Shown: positions 33,760 through 43,704 of the stretch, piece by piece
Numbering within the stretch: position 1 is the first letter of the stretch
Layout of the letters: every line of letters starts with the position of its first letter
Assembly (NCBI RefSeq): GCF_016820515.1
Contig: NZ_JADHDV010000010.1
Location: 62,001 to 126,000, forward strand
Reading direction: 5' to 3'
DNA: 64,000 nucleotides
DNA from: Pseudoxanthomonas beigongshangi
GTDB lineage: Bacteria > Pseudomonadota > Gammaproteobacteria > Xanthomonadales > Xanthomonadaceae
Notes under the pieces: model-generated
Seen by the model: the letters and a program-made list of their open reading frames with translations, nothing else
Told to the model about the DNA's origin: nothing
Database searches by the model: none
Program-made: the position numbers and the translations under genes

Positions 33760-35831
33760 CACAGGTTCGCCAGTTGCTGCGGATCGACCTGCACGTAGGG
33801 CGTCTCGCGATCGGTGCGGACCGTGCTGCGGCGCGCGGCGAGGATGGTCTTGATCGAGTAGATCAGGATCGCCGCGACCACGAACAGGAACAGTGCGGTC
33901 AGGCCGGTGTTGACGTAGGCGTTGACCACGATCTTGTGCATCTCGCCCATGTTCTGCGCCGGCGCGGTGACGGTGTTGGTCGCGATGGCGGCCTGGTACT
34001 TGTGCGCCTGCGCCAGGAAGCCCTGCGCCGGATTGCTGTCGAAGATCTTCAGCAGGCCGGCGGTGGTCGTGCACAGCAGCAGCCACACCGCGGGAACCGC
34101 GGTGACCCAGGCGTAGCGATCGCGCTTCATCTTGAACAGCACCACCGTGCCCAGCATCAGCGCGATGCCCGCCAGCATCTGGTTGGAGATGCCGAACAGC
34201 GGCCACAGGGTCTTGATGCCGCCGAACGGATCGGTGACGCCGGTGTACAGCAGGTAGCCCCACAACGCCACGCAGCCGCCGGTGGCGATGATGTTCGCGG
34301 TCCAGGACTCGGTGCGGCGCATCGCCGGGACGAAGTTGCCGAGCAGATCCTGCAGCATGAAGCGCCCCGCGCGGGTGCCGGCGTCGACCGCGGTCAGGAT
34401 GAACAACGCCTCGAACAGGATCGCGAAGTGGTACCAGAACGCCATCGTGTCTTCGCCGGGAAGCACGCTGTGCAGGATCTGGGCAATGCCCACCGCCAGT
34501 GTCGGCGCGCCACCGGCACGGTTGAGGATGGTGCTTTCGCCGATGTCCCTGGCCGTGGCCGTGAGCACGTCCGGGCTGATCGCGAAGCCCCATTCGCTGA
34601 CCTTGGCGGCCACCGCGATCACGTCCTTGCCGACCGCGGCCGGCGGCGCATTCATCGCGAAGTACACGCCCGGCTCGATGATCGAGGCCGCGACCAGCGC
34701 CATCACCGCGACGAAGGACTCCATCAGCATGCCGCCGTAGCCGATGTAGGGCATGTGGCGCTCGCTGGCCAGCAGCTTGGGCGTGGTGCCGGAGGAAATC
34801 AGCGCATGGAAGCCGGACACCGCGCCGCAGGCGATGGTGATGAACAGGAACGGGAACAGGCCGCCGGTCCAGACCGGGCCCATGCCGGTGCGGGCGTACT
34901 CGGTCACCGCCGGCATCTTCAGATCCGGCATCACGATCAGGATGCCGATCGCCAGCGCGACGATGGTGCCGATCTTGAGGAAGGTGGACAGATAGTCGCG
35001 CGGTGCCAGCAGCAGCCACACCGGCAGCACCGAGGCGATGAAGCCGTAGGCGACCATCATCCAGGTGATGGATTCCTTGGAGAAGGTGAACGCCGGCCCC
35101 CAGATGGGATCCGCGGCGACCTTGCCGCCCAGCCAGATCGCGCCCAGCAGCAGGAGCAGGCCAACCACCGAAATCTCGCCGATCCGGCCGGGCCGGATGT
35201 AGCGCATGTAGATGCCCATCAGGATCGCGATCGGCATGGTCGCGGCGACGGTGAACATGCCCCACGGACTTTCGGCCAGTGCATTGACCACCACCATCGC
35301 CAGCACCGCCAGGATGATGATCATGATCAGGAAGGCGCCGAACAACGCGATGGTGCCGGGAATCGGCCCCATTTCCTCGCGCACCAGGTCACCCAGCGAG
35401 CGCGCGTCGCGGCGGCTGGAAATGAACAGCACCATGAAGTCCTGCACCGCGCCGGCCAGCACCACGCCGACCACCAGCCACAACAGGCCGGGCAGGTAGC
35501 CCATCTGCGCGGCCAGCACCGGGCCGACCAGCGGGCCGGCACCGGCGATGGCGGCGAAATGGTGGCCGAACAGCACGTGCTTGTTGGTGGGCACGTAATC
35601 CAGGCCGTCGTTGCGCAGCACCGCCGGCGTGGCCCGGGTGGGATCCAGTTGCATGACCCGGCTGGCGATGAACTGCGCGTAGAAGCGGTACGCGATCAGA
35701 TAGATCGAGACCGCCGCGGTGACGATCCAGATCGCGTTGATGTGCTCGCCCCGGCGCAGCGCGACCGTGCCCAGCGCGAATGCGCCGAGTACGGCCAGCG
35801 CCGCCCAGCCGAGTTTCGACAGACCTTTCAT
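33759..35831 (-). CDS. cstA: CstA-family carbon starvation / pyruvate transporter
   Basis: A 690-residue inner-membrane protein with about 16-18 hydrophobic segments. The core CstA blocks are present: [55 protein letters not shown] and [16 protein letters not shown]. CstA and its paralogue BtsT transport pyruvate (and peptides were proposed) and are induced on carbon starvation. The ATG at 35831 follows a GGAGGG ribosome-binding site; the longer frame upstream is not membrane-like. It heads an operon with the YbdD-like gene. Confidence 0.93.
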   Translation of the reverse strand: MKGLSKLGWAALAVLGAFALGTVALRRGEHINAIWIVTAAVSIYLIAYRFYAQFIASRVMQLDPTRATPAVLRNDGLDYVPTNKHVLFGHHFAAIAGAGPLVGPVLAAQMGYLPGLLWLVVGVVLAGAVQDFMVLFISSRRDARSLGDLVREEMGPIPGTIALFGAFLIMIIILAVLAMVVVNALAESPWGMFTVAATMPIAILMGIYMRYIRPGRIGEISVVGLLLLLGAIWLGGKVAADPIWGPAFTFSKESITWMMVAYGFIASVLPVWLLLAPRDYLSTFLKIGTIVALAIGILIVMPDLKMPAVTEYARTGMGPVWTGGLFPFLFITIACGAVSGFHALISSGTTPKLLASERHMPYIGYGGMLMESFVAVMALVAASIIEPGVYFAMNAPPAAVGKDVIAVAAKVSEWGFAISPDVLTATARDIGESTILNRAGGAPTLAVGIAQILHSVLPGEDTMAFWYHFAILFEALFILTAVDAGTRAGRFMLQDLLGNFVPAMRRTESWTANIIATGGCVALWGYLLYTGVTDPFGGIKTLWPLFGISNQMLAGIALMLGTVVLFKMKRDRYAWVTAVPAVWLLLCTTTAGLLKIFDSNPAQGFLAQAHKYQAAIATNTVTAPAQNMGEMHKIVVNAYVNTGLTALFLFVVAAILIYSIKTILAARRSTVRTDRETPYVQVDPQQLANL

Positions 35832-35948
35832 GAATCCACCCTCCACGGAGACTGCCGCTAGAGTCCTCCGATGCCGGGGGAGGGTCAATCCGTAAGCCGG
35901 ATTCCCGCCTTCGACTTTGGTCGAAACCGGCCGGCGGTCACCGGATCG

Positions 35949-36965
35949 TCACAACCAGCGCACGCGCTTGAACAGGCGATACAGGCCGATGCAGACCGCC
36001 GCCACGCCGATCATCAGCAGCGGATAGGAGAACCGGCCCGCCAGTTCGGGCATGTGCTCGAAGTTCATGCCGTACCAACTGGTGATCAGGGTGGGCGCGG
36101 CCAGCAGCGCCGCCCAGGCGCCCAGGCGCTTGACCGTCTCGCCCTGGGCCAGGGTTACCAGCGACAGGTTGACGCTCAACGCGGTGGTCAGCATCTCGCG
36201 CAGGGTGTCGGTGGATTCGTTGACCCGCAGCACGTGGTCGTGGACATCGCGGAAATACAGCCGTACCTCTTCCGGGATCAGCGCGCTCTGCGTGCGCGAC
36301 AGTTGCGCCAGCACGTCCTGCAGCGGCGCCACCGCCAGCCGCATCTTGGTCAGCTCGCGCTTGAGTTCGTACAGCTTGACCACGGTCACCCGACGATAGG
36401 TGTCGGCGAAGATGTCCTTTTCCAGCGTGTCCAGTGTCTGGCGGAACTCGTCGACGATCGGGCGGTAGTTGTCGACGATGAAGTCGAGCACCGCATACAG
36501 ACCGTACGACGGTCCCAGTCCCAGCAGGTCCGGTTCGCGCTGCACGCGCTCGCGCACCGGCGCATACGACAGCGAGGCGCCATGGCGCACGGTGACCAGG
36601 TAGCGTGGCCCGAGGAAGGCGTGGGTTTCGCCGTAGCGGATCCGGTCGTCCACCACCTGCGCGGTCTGCATGACGATGAACAGGGAGTTGCCATAGGCTT
36701 CCAGCTTGGGCCGCTGGTGCGCGTTCTGCGCATCCTCGACCGCCAGGTCGTGCAGGCAGAATTCCTCCTGCAGCTTCTCCAGCACCGAATCGGCCGGCTC
36801 GTACAGGCCTACCCAGATGAACGTGCCGTCGTCCACCGCCAGCACATCGCTGATTTCATCCAGGCCGATGTCCCGGCGCTTGCCGTGCTGGTCATAGACC
36901 ACGCAGTTGATGACGCAGGAGGGCAGGGCGTTCTGGACGGGGTTCAGCGAAGGCGATTGGTTCAT
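35949..36965 (-). CDS. corA: CorA-family magnesium/cobalt channel
   Basis: A 338-residue CorA protein. A long cytosolic alpha/beta N-terminal domain (TFIWVGLYEPADSVL) and coiled stalk helix lead to two C-terminal TM segments with the selectivity signature YGMNFEHMPEL between them. The protein should form a pentameric channel for Mg2+ (also Co2+, Ni2+). The ATG at 36965 was preferred to a 12-codon longer frame with no ribosome-binding site. A REP pair separates it from the GH97 gene. Confidence 0.93.
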   Translation of the reverse strand: MNQSPSLNPVQNALPSCVINCVVYDQHGKRRDIGLDEISDVLAVDDGTFIWVGLYEPADSVLEKLQEEFCLHDLAVEDAQNAHQRPKLEAYGNSLFIVMQTAQVVDDRIRYGETHAFLGPRYLVTVRHGASLSYAPVRERVQREPDLLGLGPSYGLYAVLDFIVDNYRPIVDEFRQTLDTLEKDIFADTYRRVTVVKLYELKRELTKMRLAVAPLQDVLAQLSRTQSALIPEEVRLYFRDVHDHVLRVNESTDTLREMLTTALSVNLSLVTLAQGETVKRLGAWAALLAAPTLITSWYGMNFEHMPELAGRFSYPLLMIGVAAVCIGLYRLFKRVRWL

Positions 36966-37019
36966 GTGCCGGATCGTGCGCCAGTTGACCTTGAGCGGCA
37001 AGCGGTCGCCGGCATGCCG

Positions 37020-37129
37020 TGTAGGAGCGACGTGAGTCGCGACCCGCGGTCCCCACCGCCAAACGTTGCCAGCGCGGCCGGGAACCCCTGTACGGTGGGA
37101 TGACGGTCGCGACTTACGTCGCTCCTACA
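37020..37129. repeat. Paired REP element (inverted, 60 bp apart)
   Basis: Two inverted 25-bp copies lie at 37020-37044 and 37105-37129, starting TGTAGGAGCGACGT and ending GTCGCGACC. Each copy also has an internal GCGAC/GTCGC hairpin. The family occurs three times in this window, always between genes, and resembles the REP/BIME elements of Xanthomonadaceae and Pseudomonas that are mobilised by RAYT transposases. It lies between corA and the GH97 gene, on the upstream side of corA. Confidence 0.9.
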
Positions 37130-37140
37130 GGAGGCTGGCT

Positions 37141-39162
37141 TTACCGGGCCACGAAGCGGATCGCTTGGCCGCCGCCGGGTGCCAGTTTCAGTTCCAGTGT
37201 GTCGGTCGAGCCGACTTCGCGCTCCTCGATGACAATGTCCTCGCGCCGGTCCTTCCAGTCGGCCATTGGACCATCGCGGTAAATCTGCGCGGTATAGCGG
37301 CGGCCGGGATCCAGGAACGACAACGGCGCCTTCAGCGTGCGCGGCTCCTCGTCGGTGATGGCGCCCAGGTACCAGTTGTCGCCCCCGCGTTCCTTGCGCA
37401 CAAGGGTCACGTAGTCGCCGACTTCGCCATTGAGCACGCGGGTCTCTTCCCAATCGACCGGCACGTCCTTGATGAACTGGAACGGGCCCGGATTGGCCTC
37501 GTAGTTTTCCAGCAGATCCGCGGCCATCTGGATCGGGCTGTAGATGACCACGTAGAGGGCGAGTTGCTTGGCCCAGGTGGTCGCCACGCCGTCCGGCGCG
37601 CGGGTCTTCATGCCGAAGACGCCGGGGGTGAAATCCATCGGCCCGGCCAGCAGGCGGGTGAACACCAGCATGGCTTCATGCTCGGGCGGATTGCCGGGGT
37701 TGCCCCAGGCGTTGTACTCCATGCCGCGTGCGCCCTCGCGCGAGATCCAGTTGGGATAGGTGCGGCGCAGGCCGGTGTCCTTGATCGGCTCGTGGGCGTT
37801 GATCGCGATGTGGCGCCTGGCCGCCTCGGTCACCACCTTCAGGTGATGGCGGGCCAGGTCCTGGCCTTCGTGCCAGGCGTAGTGGACCTTGCCATCGGCA
37901 CCGGTCACCTTGGCCTGGCCGGCGTCGGACACGTAGCCGGTCTTGACCGCCGGCACGCCGACCCGCTGGTACAGATCGAACGCCGCGCCCATCTGCGATT
38001 CGTAGTGGGCGGCGTTGGCGGAGGTCTCGTGGTGGCCGATCAGGACCACGCCCTTGGACTTCGCGTACGCGCTCAGCTTCTCCAGATCGAAATCGGGATA
38101 CGAGCGGGTGAAGCTGAAGTCCTCGCCATTGCCGAACCAGTCGCCATCCCAACCGACATTCCAGCCTTCGACCAGCACCCCGCCGAAGCCGTTCTTCGCG
38201 GCGAAGTCGATGTGCTTCATCACGTTCTCGTTGGTGGCGCCGTGGCGCGGGCCCGACGCCCAGGTTTTGGTGTCCAGGTGCATTTCCCACCAAACGCCGA
38301 CGTACTTCATCGGCTTGACCCACGACACGTCGCCCAGCACGTTCGGTTCGTTGAGGTTGAGGATCAGGCTGGAGGTCACCAGTCCGCCCGCGTCATCGGC
38401 GATCTGCACGGTGCGCCAGGGCGTGTTGAACGGTGCCTCGCGCGTGACCTTGGCGCCGTCGATGCCGGGTGTCAGCGATGCCTTCAATCGCCGGCCTTCG
38501 ACGCGGGTGAGGTTCATGCCGGAATAGTCGACCAGCGCGGCTTCATGGATCGACAGATGGGTGCCGTCGGCCAGCCGGAAGGTGATGGGTGTCTGCGCGT
38601 CGCCGACGGCTTCCACCGGCGTGCGGTGGTACAGGTACTCCTCGCGGTTCCATTCGCCGGCCGGAATCCACCACGCGGTGGCATCGCCGGCGAGGGTGAA
38701 CTCGGTGAGCTCCTCGAGGATCCTCACCGTCGGCAGTCCCTCCTGGCGCGGGAACTCGTAACGGAAGCCGAGGCCATCGTCGTACACGCGGAACACCAGA
38801 TCCAGGTGCCGGCGCGGTTTGGCGTTCTCGGCCAGGGTCACCCGCAGTTCGTTGTAATGGTTGCGGATACGGCGGCGCTCACCCCAGGGCTGTTCCCAGG
38901 TCTCGTCGAAGCTGCGCGTGCGCGGCGCGGTCACCGCGATGGCGCGATCCAGCTTCGGCGTGTCGACCAGCAGGAAGCCCAGCCGCGATGGCGCCAGCAG
39001 CGGCTTGCCGTCGCGTTGCACCGCATAGGTCGGGCGGCCATCGGGATCGGAATCCAGTTCCACCACGATGCGGCCATCGGGCGAGCTGACGCGTACCGGC
39101 GGCGCGGCCAGCGCGGTGAGCGGAAGCGACAGGACGGTCAGGGCGAACAGTCGAATCAGCAT
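37141..39162 (-). CDS. Glycoside hydrolase family 97 alpha-glucosidase (SusB-like)
   Basis: A 673-residue exported enzyme. After a signal peptide (about 1-20, ending LTALAAP), an N-terminal beta domain (VSSPDGRIVVELDS) precedes the TIM barrel (about 270-560) and a C-terminal beta domain. The stretch NAHEPIKDTGLRRTYPN followed by GARGMEYNAWG matches SusB-type inverting GH97 enzymes, where Glu residues in these positions act as base and acid. The KTGYVSDAG segment lacks the Asp nucleophile of retaining GH97 enzymes. Expected activity is alpha-glucosidase on maltooligosaccharides, acting in the periplasm. No Sus transporter genes are nearby. Confidence 0.9.
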   Translation of the reverse strand: MLIRLFALTVLSLPLTALAAPPVRVSSPDGRIVVELDSDPDGRPTYAVQRDGKPLLAPSRLGFLLVDTPKLDRAIAVTAPRTRSFDETWEQPWGERRRIRNHYNELRVTLAENAKPRRHLDLVFRVYDDGLGFRYEFPRQEGLPTVRILEELTEFTLAGDATAWWIPAGEWNREEYLYHRTPVEAVGDAQTPITFRLADGTHLSIHEAALVDYSGMNLTRVEGRRLKASLTPGIDGAKVTREAPFNTPWRTVQIADDAGGLVTSSLILNLNEPNVLGDVSWVKPMKYVGVWWEMHLDTKTWASGPRHGATNENVMKHIDFAAKNGFGGVLVEGWNVGWDGDWFGNGEDFSFTRSYPDFDLEKLSAYAKSKGVVLIGHHETSANAAHYESQMGAAFDLYQRVGVPAVKTGYVSDAGQAKVTGADGKVHYAWHEGQDLARHHLKVVTEAARRHIAINAHEPIKDTGLRRTYPNWISREGARGMEYNAWGNPGNPPEHEAMLVFTRLLAGPMDFTPGVFGMKTRAPDGVATTWAKQLALYVVIYSPIQMAADLLENYEANPGPFQFIKDVPVDWEETRVLNGEVGDYVTLVRKERGGDNWYLGAITDEEPRTLKAPLSFLDPGRRYTAQIYRDGPMADWKDRREDIVIEEREVGSTDTLELKLAPGGGQAIRFVAR

Positions 39163-39202
39163 GCGGACCCTGCGGATGCGGCGGGAAAGGCCGCATCCTG
39201 CG

Positions 39203-40378
39203 TCAGCCGGCGTGAGGCGACCGTCTGAATACGTATGCGAGCGCGAGGTGGACGGGCAGCAGCAATGCAATCCACGGCTGGTTGAACTGGTAGCCGAAGG
39301 CGAAAGGCAGCCACTGCACGAACCACGCGAACAGCGCGCACAACGCGACCATCAGCAGGGTGGAACGGAACAGCCGGCCCGGATTGCGGCGGCGCAGCAC
39401 GGCGATTGCGCCGGGCAGCAGCAACAGGCACAGCGGATTGAGCAGCAGCAGGTTGTGGTTGCGCCAGGCGGCCCAGTGCTCGCTGAAACCCCACAGGTAC
39501 ACCAGCAGGCCACCGGCGATCGTGCACAGCAGCCAGAACGGCAGTGCGGCCGCGGCCACCGCGCGCGGATGGCGGCGACCTGCCAGCACCAGCAAGGCCG
39601 CGAGGGCCAGGCCGGCGATCAGCCATGGCCACCAGCGCCGCGGAGCTTCGGCCGGTTCCGGTGCGATCCGGTGCGGCAGCAGGGCTTCCTCGGCCTGTAC
39701 CAGCGGACGGCCGGCGGCGTTCTTCGCCTCGCGCAGGCTGTCGGCCAGGCGCACCGGAATGAAGGCTTCCTCCCAGCGCGACATCGGCTGGTCCGCCGAA
39801 GGCCCCAGGCCGAGGTCGAAGCCCAGCCACATCCAGGTCGCCGGCGAGGCCAGCCGCACGCTTTCGCTGCGGTAGGTATTGCCGCGCGAGCGGCCGGCCA
39901 GCTGCGGCTTCAGCGCGCCGCCCATCGCCGCGTCCAGCGCGTCGCGCACCTGGGTGGAGCAGTTGGCGGTGAAGTAGTCGTAGCGGTAGCGCGCGTTTTC
40001 CGGCCTGGCCCGTACGGCCAGCGCCGCGGCCAGCGCCTGCGCCTGTTCCGGCGGCAGGTCCAGCCATTGCAGGCGCACCCCGCGGCCGCTGTCGCGGTAC
40101 TGGGCCAGGTCCTCGCCGAGCGGCAGGTCGACCAGGTAGTACTGCATCACCCCGCGCGCGAAGTTGCCGACGAAGTCGGATTCACCCGGATCGAAATAAC
40201 CGAAGTTGTAGGAGGTGGCCGCGCCGGTGGCCGGATCCACCACCACGATGGCGTTGTGGCCGAAGCGTTCGAAGAACACCTCGCCCGGCTGCATCGTCGC
40301 CACCCCGATGCGCGGCGCGGCGAAGGCCGACGCCGCCAGCAGCCAGAGCGCGGCGACGAGGATCAGGCGGCGCAGCAT
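39203..40378 (-). CDS. Lnb-like protein (DUF4105 periplasmic domain plus five-TM domain)
   Basis: A 391-residue membrane protein. After a signal peptide (1-21), a periplasmic DUF4105 domain follows (about 22-270), with the family's His (H41, ERFGHNAIVVVD) and Cys (C140, YDYFTANCSTQ) of a papain-like catalytic pair. Five TM segments (about 255-385) follow, with the conserved HNLLLLNPLCL motif. The family was recently renamed after the Bacteroides lipoprotein N-acyltransferase Lnb. In most gammaproteobacteria the gene after corC is lnt, whose product N-acylates lipoproteins. Here the Lnb-like gene occupies that slot, starting 1 bp after the corC stop, so a lipoprotein-acylating role is a reasonable but unproven inference. 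Confidence 0.8.
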   Translation of the reverse strand: MLRRLILVAALWLLAASAFAAPRIGVATMQPGEVFFERFGHNAIVVVDPATGAATSYNFGYFDPGESDFVGNFARGVMQYYLVDLPLGEDLAQYRDSGRGVRLQWLDLPPEQAQALAAALAVRARPENARYRYDYFTANCSTQVRDALDAAMGGALKPQLAGRSRGNTYRSESVRLASPATWMWLGFDLGLGPSADQPMSRWEEAFIPVRLADSLREAKNAAGRPLVQAEEALLPHRIAPEPAEAPRRWWPWLIAGLALAALLVLAGRRHPRAVAAAALPFWLLCTIAGGLLVYLWGFSEHWAAWRNHNLLLLNPLCLLLLPGAIAVLRRRNPGRLFRSTLLMVALCALFAWFVQWLPFAFGYQFNQPWIALLLPVHLALAYVFRRSPHAG

Positions 40379-40379
40379 G

Positions 40380-41243
40380 TCAGGCGTCGGCCAGGATGCC
40401 GACGTGGAACGCATGCACGCGGCGCGCGTCGGCCTTGGCGACACGGAAGGCGAAACGGCCCAGGGTGAGTTCCTCGCCGGTTTCCGGCAGGTGACCGATG
40501 GCGGCGGTGACCAGGCCGCCGATGGTGTCGTATTCGTCATCCAGGAAATCCGCGCCAAAGCGTTCGTTGAAATCGGCGATGGGCGTCAGCGCATCCACCA
40601 CGTACTGCCCGTCGGCCTGCACCGCGATCAGCGAGGCGCCGTCCTCGGCTTCGTCGTGCTCGTCGTCGATCTCGCCGACGATCTGCTCCAGCACGTCCTC
40701 GATGGTGACCACGCCGGCGACGCCGCCGTACTCGTCCACCACGATCGCCATGTGGTTGCGCGACAGCCGGAATTCCTTGAGCAGCAGGTTGAGCTTCTTG
40801 GACTCGGGGATCAGCACCGCCGGGCGCAGCAGTTCGCGGATGCTGCCCGGGCCGTTGTCGGCGACCACGCCGCGCAGCAGATCCTTGGCCAGCAGGATGC
40901 CGAGGATCTCGTCCTTGTTGTCGCCGTGCACCGGGAAGCGCGAATGGCCGGATTCGACCACCAGCTTCATCAGGTCCAGGAAGCAGCCGTCCACCGGCAG
41001 CGAGATCATCTGTGCGCGCGGCACCATCACGTCGCCCACGGTCAGCTCGGCGACCGTCAGCGCGCCTTCCATCATCCGCAGGGTGTCGCCGCCGATCAGG
41101 CCGTCGCTCTGCGCATCGCGCAGGATCGCGACCAGGTCTTCGCGGGAGGTGGGTTCGCCGGAAAACGCCGAACTCAGGCGTTCCAGCCAGCTGCGCCGTT
41201 TTTCGTGGTGCTCCGGCGCGGGGGTACTGTCGTCTTCTGACAT
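40380..41243 (-). CDS. corC: CorC/HlyC family CBS-domain protein
   Basis: A 287-residue cytosolic protein without TM segments. Two CBS domains (about 65-190, e.g. DVMVPRAQMISLP and the VVDEYGGVAGVVTIEDVLEQ segment) precede a C-terminal CorC_HlyC domain (about 205-285). It is associated with Mg2+/Co2+ efflux, although it lacks the CNNM membrane domain and so is the short YbeX type. It belongs to the conserved phoH-ybeY-corC gene set; the Lnb-like gene starts 1 bp after its stop. Confidence 0.92.
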   Translation of the reverse strand: MSEDDSTPAPEHHEKRRSWLERLSSAFSGEPTSREDLVAILRDAQSDGLIGGDTLRMMEGALTVAELTVGDVMVPRAQMISLPVDGCFLDLMKLVVESGHSRFPVHGDNKDEILGILLAKDLLRGVVADNGPGSIRELLRPAVLIPESKKLNLLLKEFRLSRNHMAIVVDEYGGVAGVVTIEDVLEQIVGEIDDEHDEAEDGASLIAVQADGQYVVDALTPIADFNERFGADFLDDEYDTIGGLVTAAIGHLPETGEELTLGRFAFRVAKADARRVHAFHVGILADA

Positions 41244-41306
41244 CTCTCGGAAAGGGGCGCCCGCGGTGCGGGCGACGGGGCAGAGTCTAGCAGGCGCGGC
41301 GGACGC

Positions 41307-41885
41307 TCAGCCGGCGGCGGGCGCCTCGGCCGGCTCTTCCTCAAGCGGATCAATGCTGTAGGTGCAGCCGACCAGGGTCTTGCCGGGGTGGGAGGTGACG
41401 TTGGAGACGTTGAGTACCGCCGAGCGGACCAGGGCCGCGCCGGTGGCCGGATCGCGGACCTCCTCGCTGACCAGTTCCTTGCCGAACATGGCCTTGTCGG
41501 GTGTATCGACCGCCGTTTCCAGTTCCAGTTGCCGGGCCAGCGGGCGCGGGTCCGGCAGGTCGAGCACCGCCATCACGCTGGAACCGGCGAAGGCGATGCG
41601 ACGGGTGGGATGGCCGAACACCGTCAGCGGCGCGGCCAGTTCGTATTCGCTGAGGAACATGTTGGCCTGGGGCAGCGGCCGCCAGCCCAGCGCGACCGCC
41701 TTCAGCGGATCCTGCTGCGCGACCGCCAGCGCCATGAATTCCTCCGGCTGGCCCTGGCAGGCGATCAGCCGGGCAAGGTCGACCTTGGCGGGATCCGGCT
41801 CCGCCGCCTGTTCCGATGCCTGCGCAGGCGCGCCGCCGGCCGCGGCCAGCAGCAGGAGGACGAGAGCGGAACGGGCAGGACGCAT
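41307..41885 (-). CDS. Secreted protein of unknown function
   Basis: A 192-residue exported protein with a clear signal peptide (ALVLLLLAAAGGAPAQAS, about 8-25). I do not recognise a domain. The mature part has conserved-looking GYxxF-like beta segments (VFGHPTRRIAFAG, SSVMAVLDL) and one Cys pair (ACQ near the start, VGCTYS near the end) that could form a disulfide. The gene lies between ybeY and corC, where most bacteria have nothing. Its start was taken at 41885 rather than 41903 because this gives a normal signal peptide. Confidence 0.72.
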   Translation of the reverse strand: MRPARSALVLLLLAAAGGAPAQASEQAAEPDPAKVDLARLIACQGQPEEFMALAVAQQDPLKAVALGWRPLPQANMFLSEYELAAPLTVFGHPTRRIAFAGSSVMAVLDLPDPRPLARQLELETAVDTPDKAMFGKELVSEEVRDPATGAALVRSAVLNVSNVTSHPGKTLVGCTYSIDPLEEEPAEAPAAG

Positions 41886-41942
41886 GTGACGGATCCGGAA
41901 CATCGGGAAAGCGCAAAGCGTAGCGGCTGCGCGCGGCCGGGA

Positions 41943-42431
41943 CTACTGCTCGGCGTAGGGATCGTCGATGCCCAGTTCGGCCAGGATCTCGCGTTCCAAC
42001 TGCTCCATGCACTCGGCTTCCTTGTCGTCCTCGTGATCCCAGCCCAGCAGGTGCAGGGTGCCATGCACGGTGAGATGGGCGTAGTGGGCGGCGAGGGGTT
42101 TCTTCTGCTCGCGCGCCTCGCGCGCCACCACTGGCGCACAGATCACCAGGTCGCCCAGCAAGGGCATCTTCACGCCCTTGGGCAGCTTGACGCCCTCGGC
42201 GACGTCGGCCGGGAAACTCAGCACGTTGGTGGCGTAGTCGCGGCCACGGTAGTGCCGGTTGAGCGCGCGGCCTTCCTTGCTGTCGACGATGCGGATGGCC
42301 AGATCGGCCTCGCGGATGCGCCCGTGCAGCGCCGCCGCCACCCACTTGCGGAAGCTGACCGCCGCGGGCAGGCCCGCGCGCGGCAGCGCGTAGCTGACCG
42401 AAACCTCCAGCCGTGTCGGACCCTGCGTCAT
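41943..42431 (-). CDS. ybeY: rRNA maturation endoribonuclease YbeY
   Basis: A 162-residue metal-dependent RNase needed for 3'-end maturation of 16S rRNA and ribosome quality control. The zinc site [11 protein letters not shown] (HGxLHLxGxDH) is intact, and [11 protein letters not shown] and [11 protein letters not shown] are the other family blocks. Its ATG overlaps the phoH stop by 4 bp, so it is translated with phoH. Confidence 0.95.
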   Translation of the reverse strand: MTQGPTRLEVSVSYALPRAGLPAAVSFRKWVAAALHGRIREADLAIRIVDSKEGRALNRHYRGRDYATNVLSFPADVAEGVKLPKGVKMPLLGDLVICAPVVAREAREQKKPLAAHYAHLTVHGTLHLLGWDHEDDKEAECMEQLEREILAELGIDDPYAEQ

Positions 42432-43411
42432 GCCGGACCTGTCTCCGAATCCTTGCCCTCGCGCGCATCGTAAGCCTGGACGATGCGCGCGACCAGCGGA
42501 TGCCGGACCACGTCGCGGCTGCTGAAGAAGGTGAAGGAGATGCCGTCCACGTTGCGCAGCACGTCCAGCGCGTCCTTCAGCCCGGACTTCTGGTGGCGCG
42601 GCAGGTCGATCTGGGTCAGGTCGCCGGTGACCACCGCGGTGCTGCCGTAGCCGATGCGGGTCAGGAACATTTTCATCTGCTCGATGCTGGTGTTCTGCGC
42701 CTCGTCGAGGATGACAAACGCATTGTTAAGCGTCCGTCCGCGCATGTAGGCCAGCGGTGCGATCTCGATCACGTTCTTCTCGAGCAGCTTGACCACCTTC
42801 TCCACGCCCAGCATCTCGTACAGGGCGTCGTACAGCGGGCGCAGATAGGGATCGACCTTCTGGGTGAGATCACCGGGCAGGAAGCCCAGCTTCTCGCCGG
42901 CCTCCACCGCCGGGCGCACCAGGATCAGCCGCTGCACCCGCGATTCGTTCAGCGCCTCGACCGCGCTGGCCACGGCCAGGAAGGTCTTGCCGGTGCCGGC
43001 CGGGCCGATGCCGAAATTGATGTCGTGGGTGGCGATGGCGTGCAGGTAGTTGGCCTGGTTGGCGCCACGCCCGCGCACGGTGCCGCGCTTGACCTTGATC
43101 GCCACTTCCTGCGGTTCGAAGCCGCCGGCGGCGACGTGGTCGACGTTGGCGTCGTTGAGGCGCAGATGGATGGCCTCGCTGTCGAAGGTTTCGCTGGCGG
43201 TTTCCTCGTAGAGCGAGCGCAGCAGTTTCTCGGCGGCGGCGACCGCCTTTTCCGGGCCGGTGACCCGGAAGATCGCGCCGCGGTTGGCAATCTCCACGCC
43301 AAGGCGCAGCTCGATCTGGCGCAGGTGGGCGTCGAACGGGCCGGTCAGGTTGGCCAGGCGTTCGGCGATTTCGGGTTCCAGGGTGAATTCGCGTTTGCTG
43401 GGTGCAGTCAT
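42428..43411 (-). CDS. phoH: PhoH-like ATPase
   Basis: A 327-residue PhoH (YbeZ-type) protein. A KH-like N-terminal region precedes the ATPase core with Walker [12 protein letters not shown] (about 138-148), [11 protein letters not shown] (Walker B) and the C-terminal [10 protein letters not shown] stretch. Proteins of this subtype are RNA-binding ATPases tied to YbeY and ribosome maturation. It heads the operon phoH-ybeY-unknown-corC-Lnb-like. Confidence 0.94.
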   Translation of the reverse strand: MTAPSKREFTLEPEIAERLANLTGPFDAHLRQIELRLGVEIANRGAIFRVTGPEKAVAAAEKLLRSLYEETASETFDSEAIHLRLNDANVDHVAAGGFEPQEVAIKVKRGTVRGRGANQANYLHAIATHDINFGIGPAGTGKTFLAVASAVEALNESRVQRLILVRPAVEAGEKLGFLPGDLTQKVDPYLRPLYDALYEMLGVEKVVKLLEKNVIEIAPLAYMRGRTLNNAFVILDEAQNTSIEQMKMFLTRIGYGSTAVVTGDLTQIDLPRHQKSGLKDALDVLRNVDGISFTFFSSRDVVRHPLVARIVQAYDAREGKDSETGPA

Positions 43412-43668
43412 GGGAAGCGGAGGAAATGGCCTTGCCGCGGCGGACGGGCCGAAGACGGCCGGCGGTGCCGGACGGGCAGGGCGGAATTGGAAATGGGGAA
43501 CGGCCGCTTCGATGTGGAGCGGGCACGGCGGATTTGCAAGCGGCAGATCAGCGGAAGTGCGGGATCACGGCGGCGTTCTCGACCGAGGTGTCTGGAGCGG
43601 GAGGTTAAACCGCTGACCCCGTCCGCGCCACATGGAAGGCCGGACGGCGACCGTCCGTCGGCTCGGTC

Positions 43669-43704
43669 TTGCATTAATTAAATGATGAATTAAATAATGC
43701 GCGC
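43669..43704 (+). promoter_or_regulatory. Overlapping promoter and palindromic operator of the TetR gene
   Basis: TTGCAT (43669-43674) and TAAATA (43691-43696) form a sigma-70-like promoter with a 16-bp spacer. The predicted start point falls at or next to the ATG at 43705. Superimposed on it is an AT-rich imperfect palindrome (43671-43700, arms GCATTAATTAAAT and ATTTAATTATTACG-like) with about 30 bp of span, which stands out sharply from the high-GC surroundings. This looks like an autoregulatory TetR operator and suggests a leaderless transcript. Confidence 0.5.

Noticed and set aside
37066-39228. A plus-strand frame of about 720 codons opposite the GH97 gene
   Set aside because: Antisense shadow; the GH97 product has a signal peptide and all catalytic blocks.
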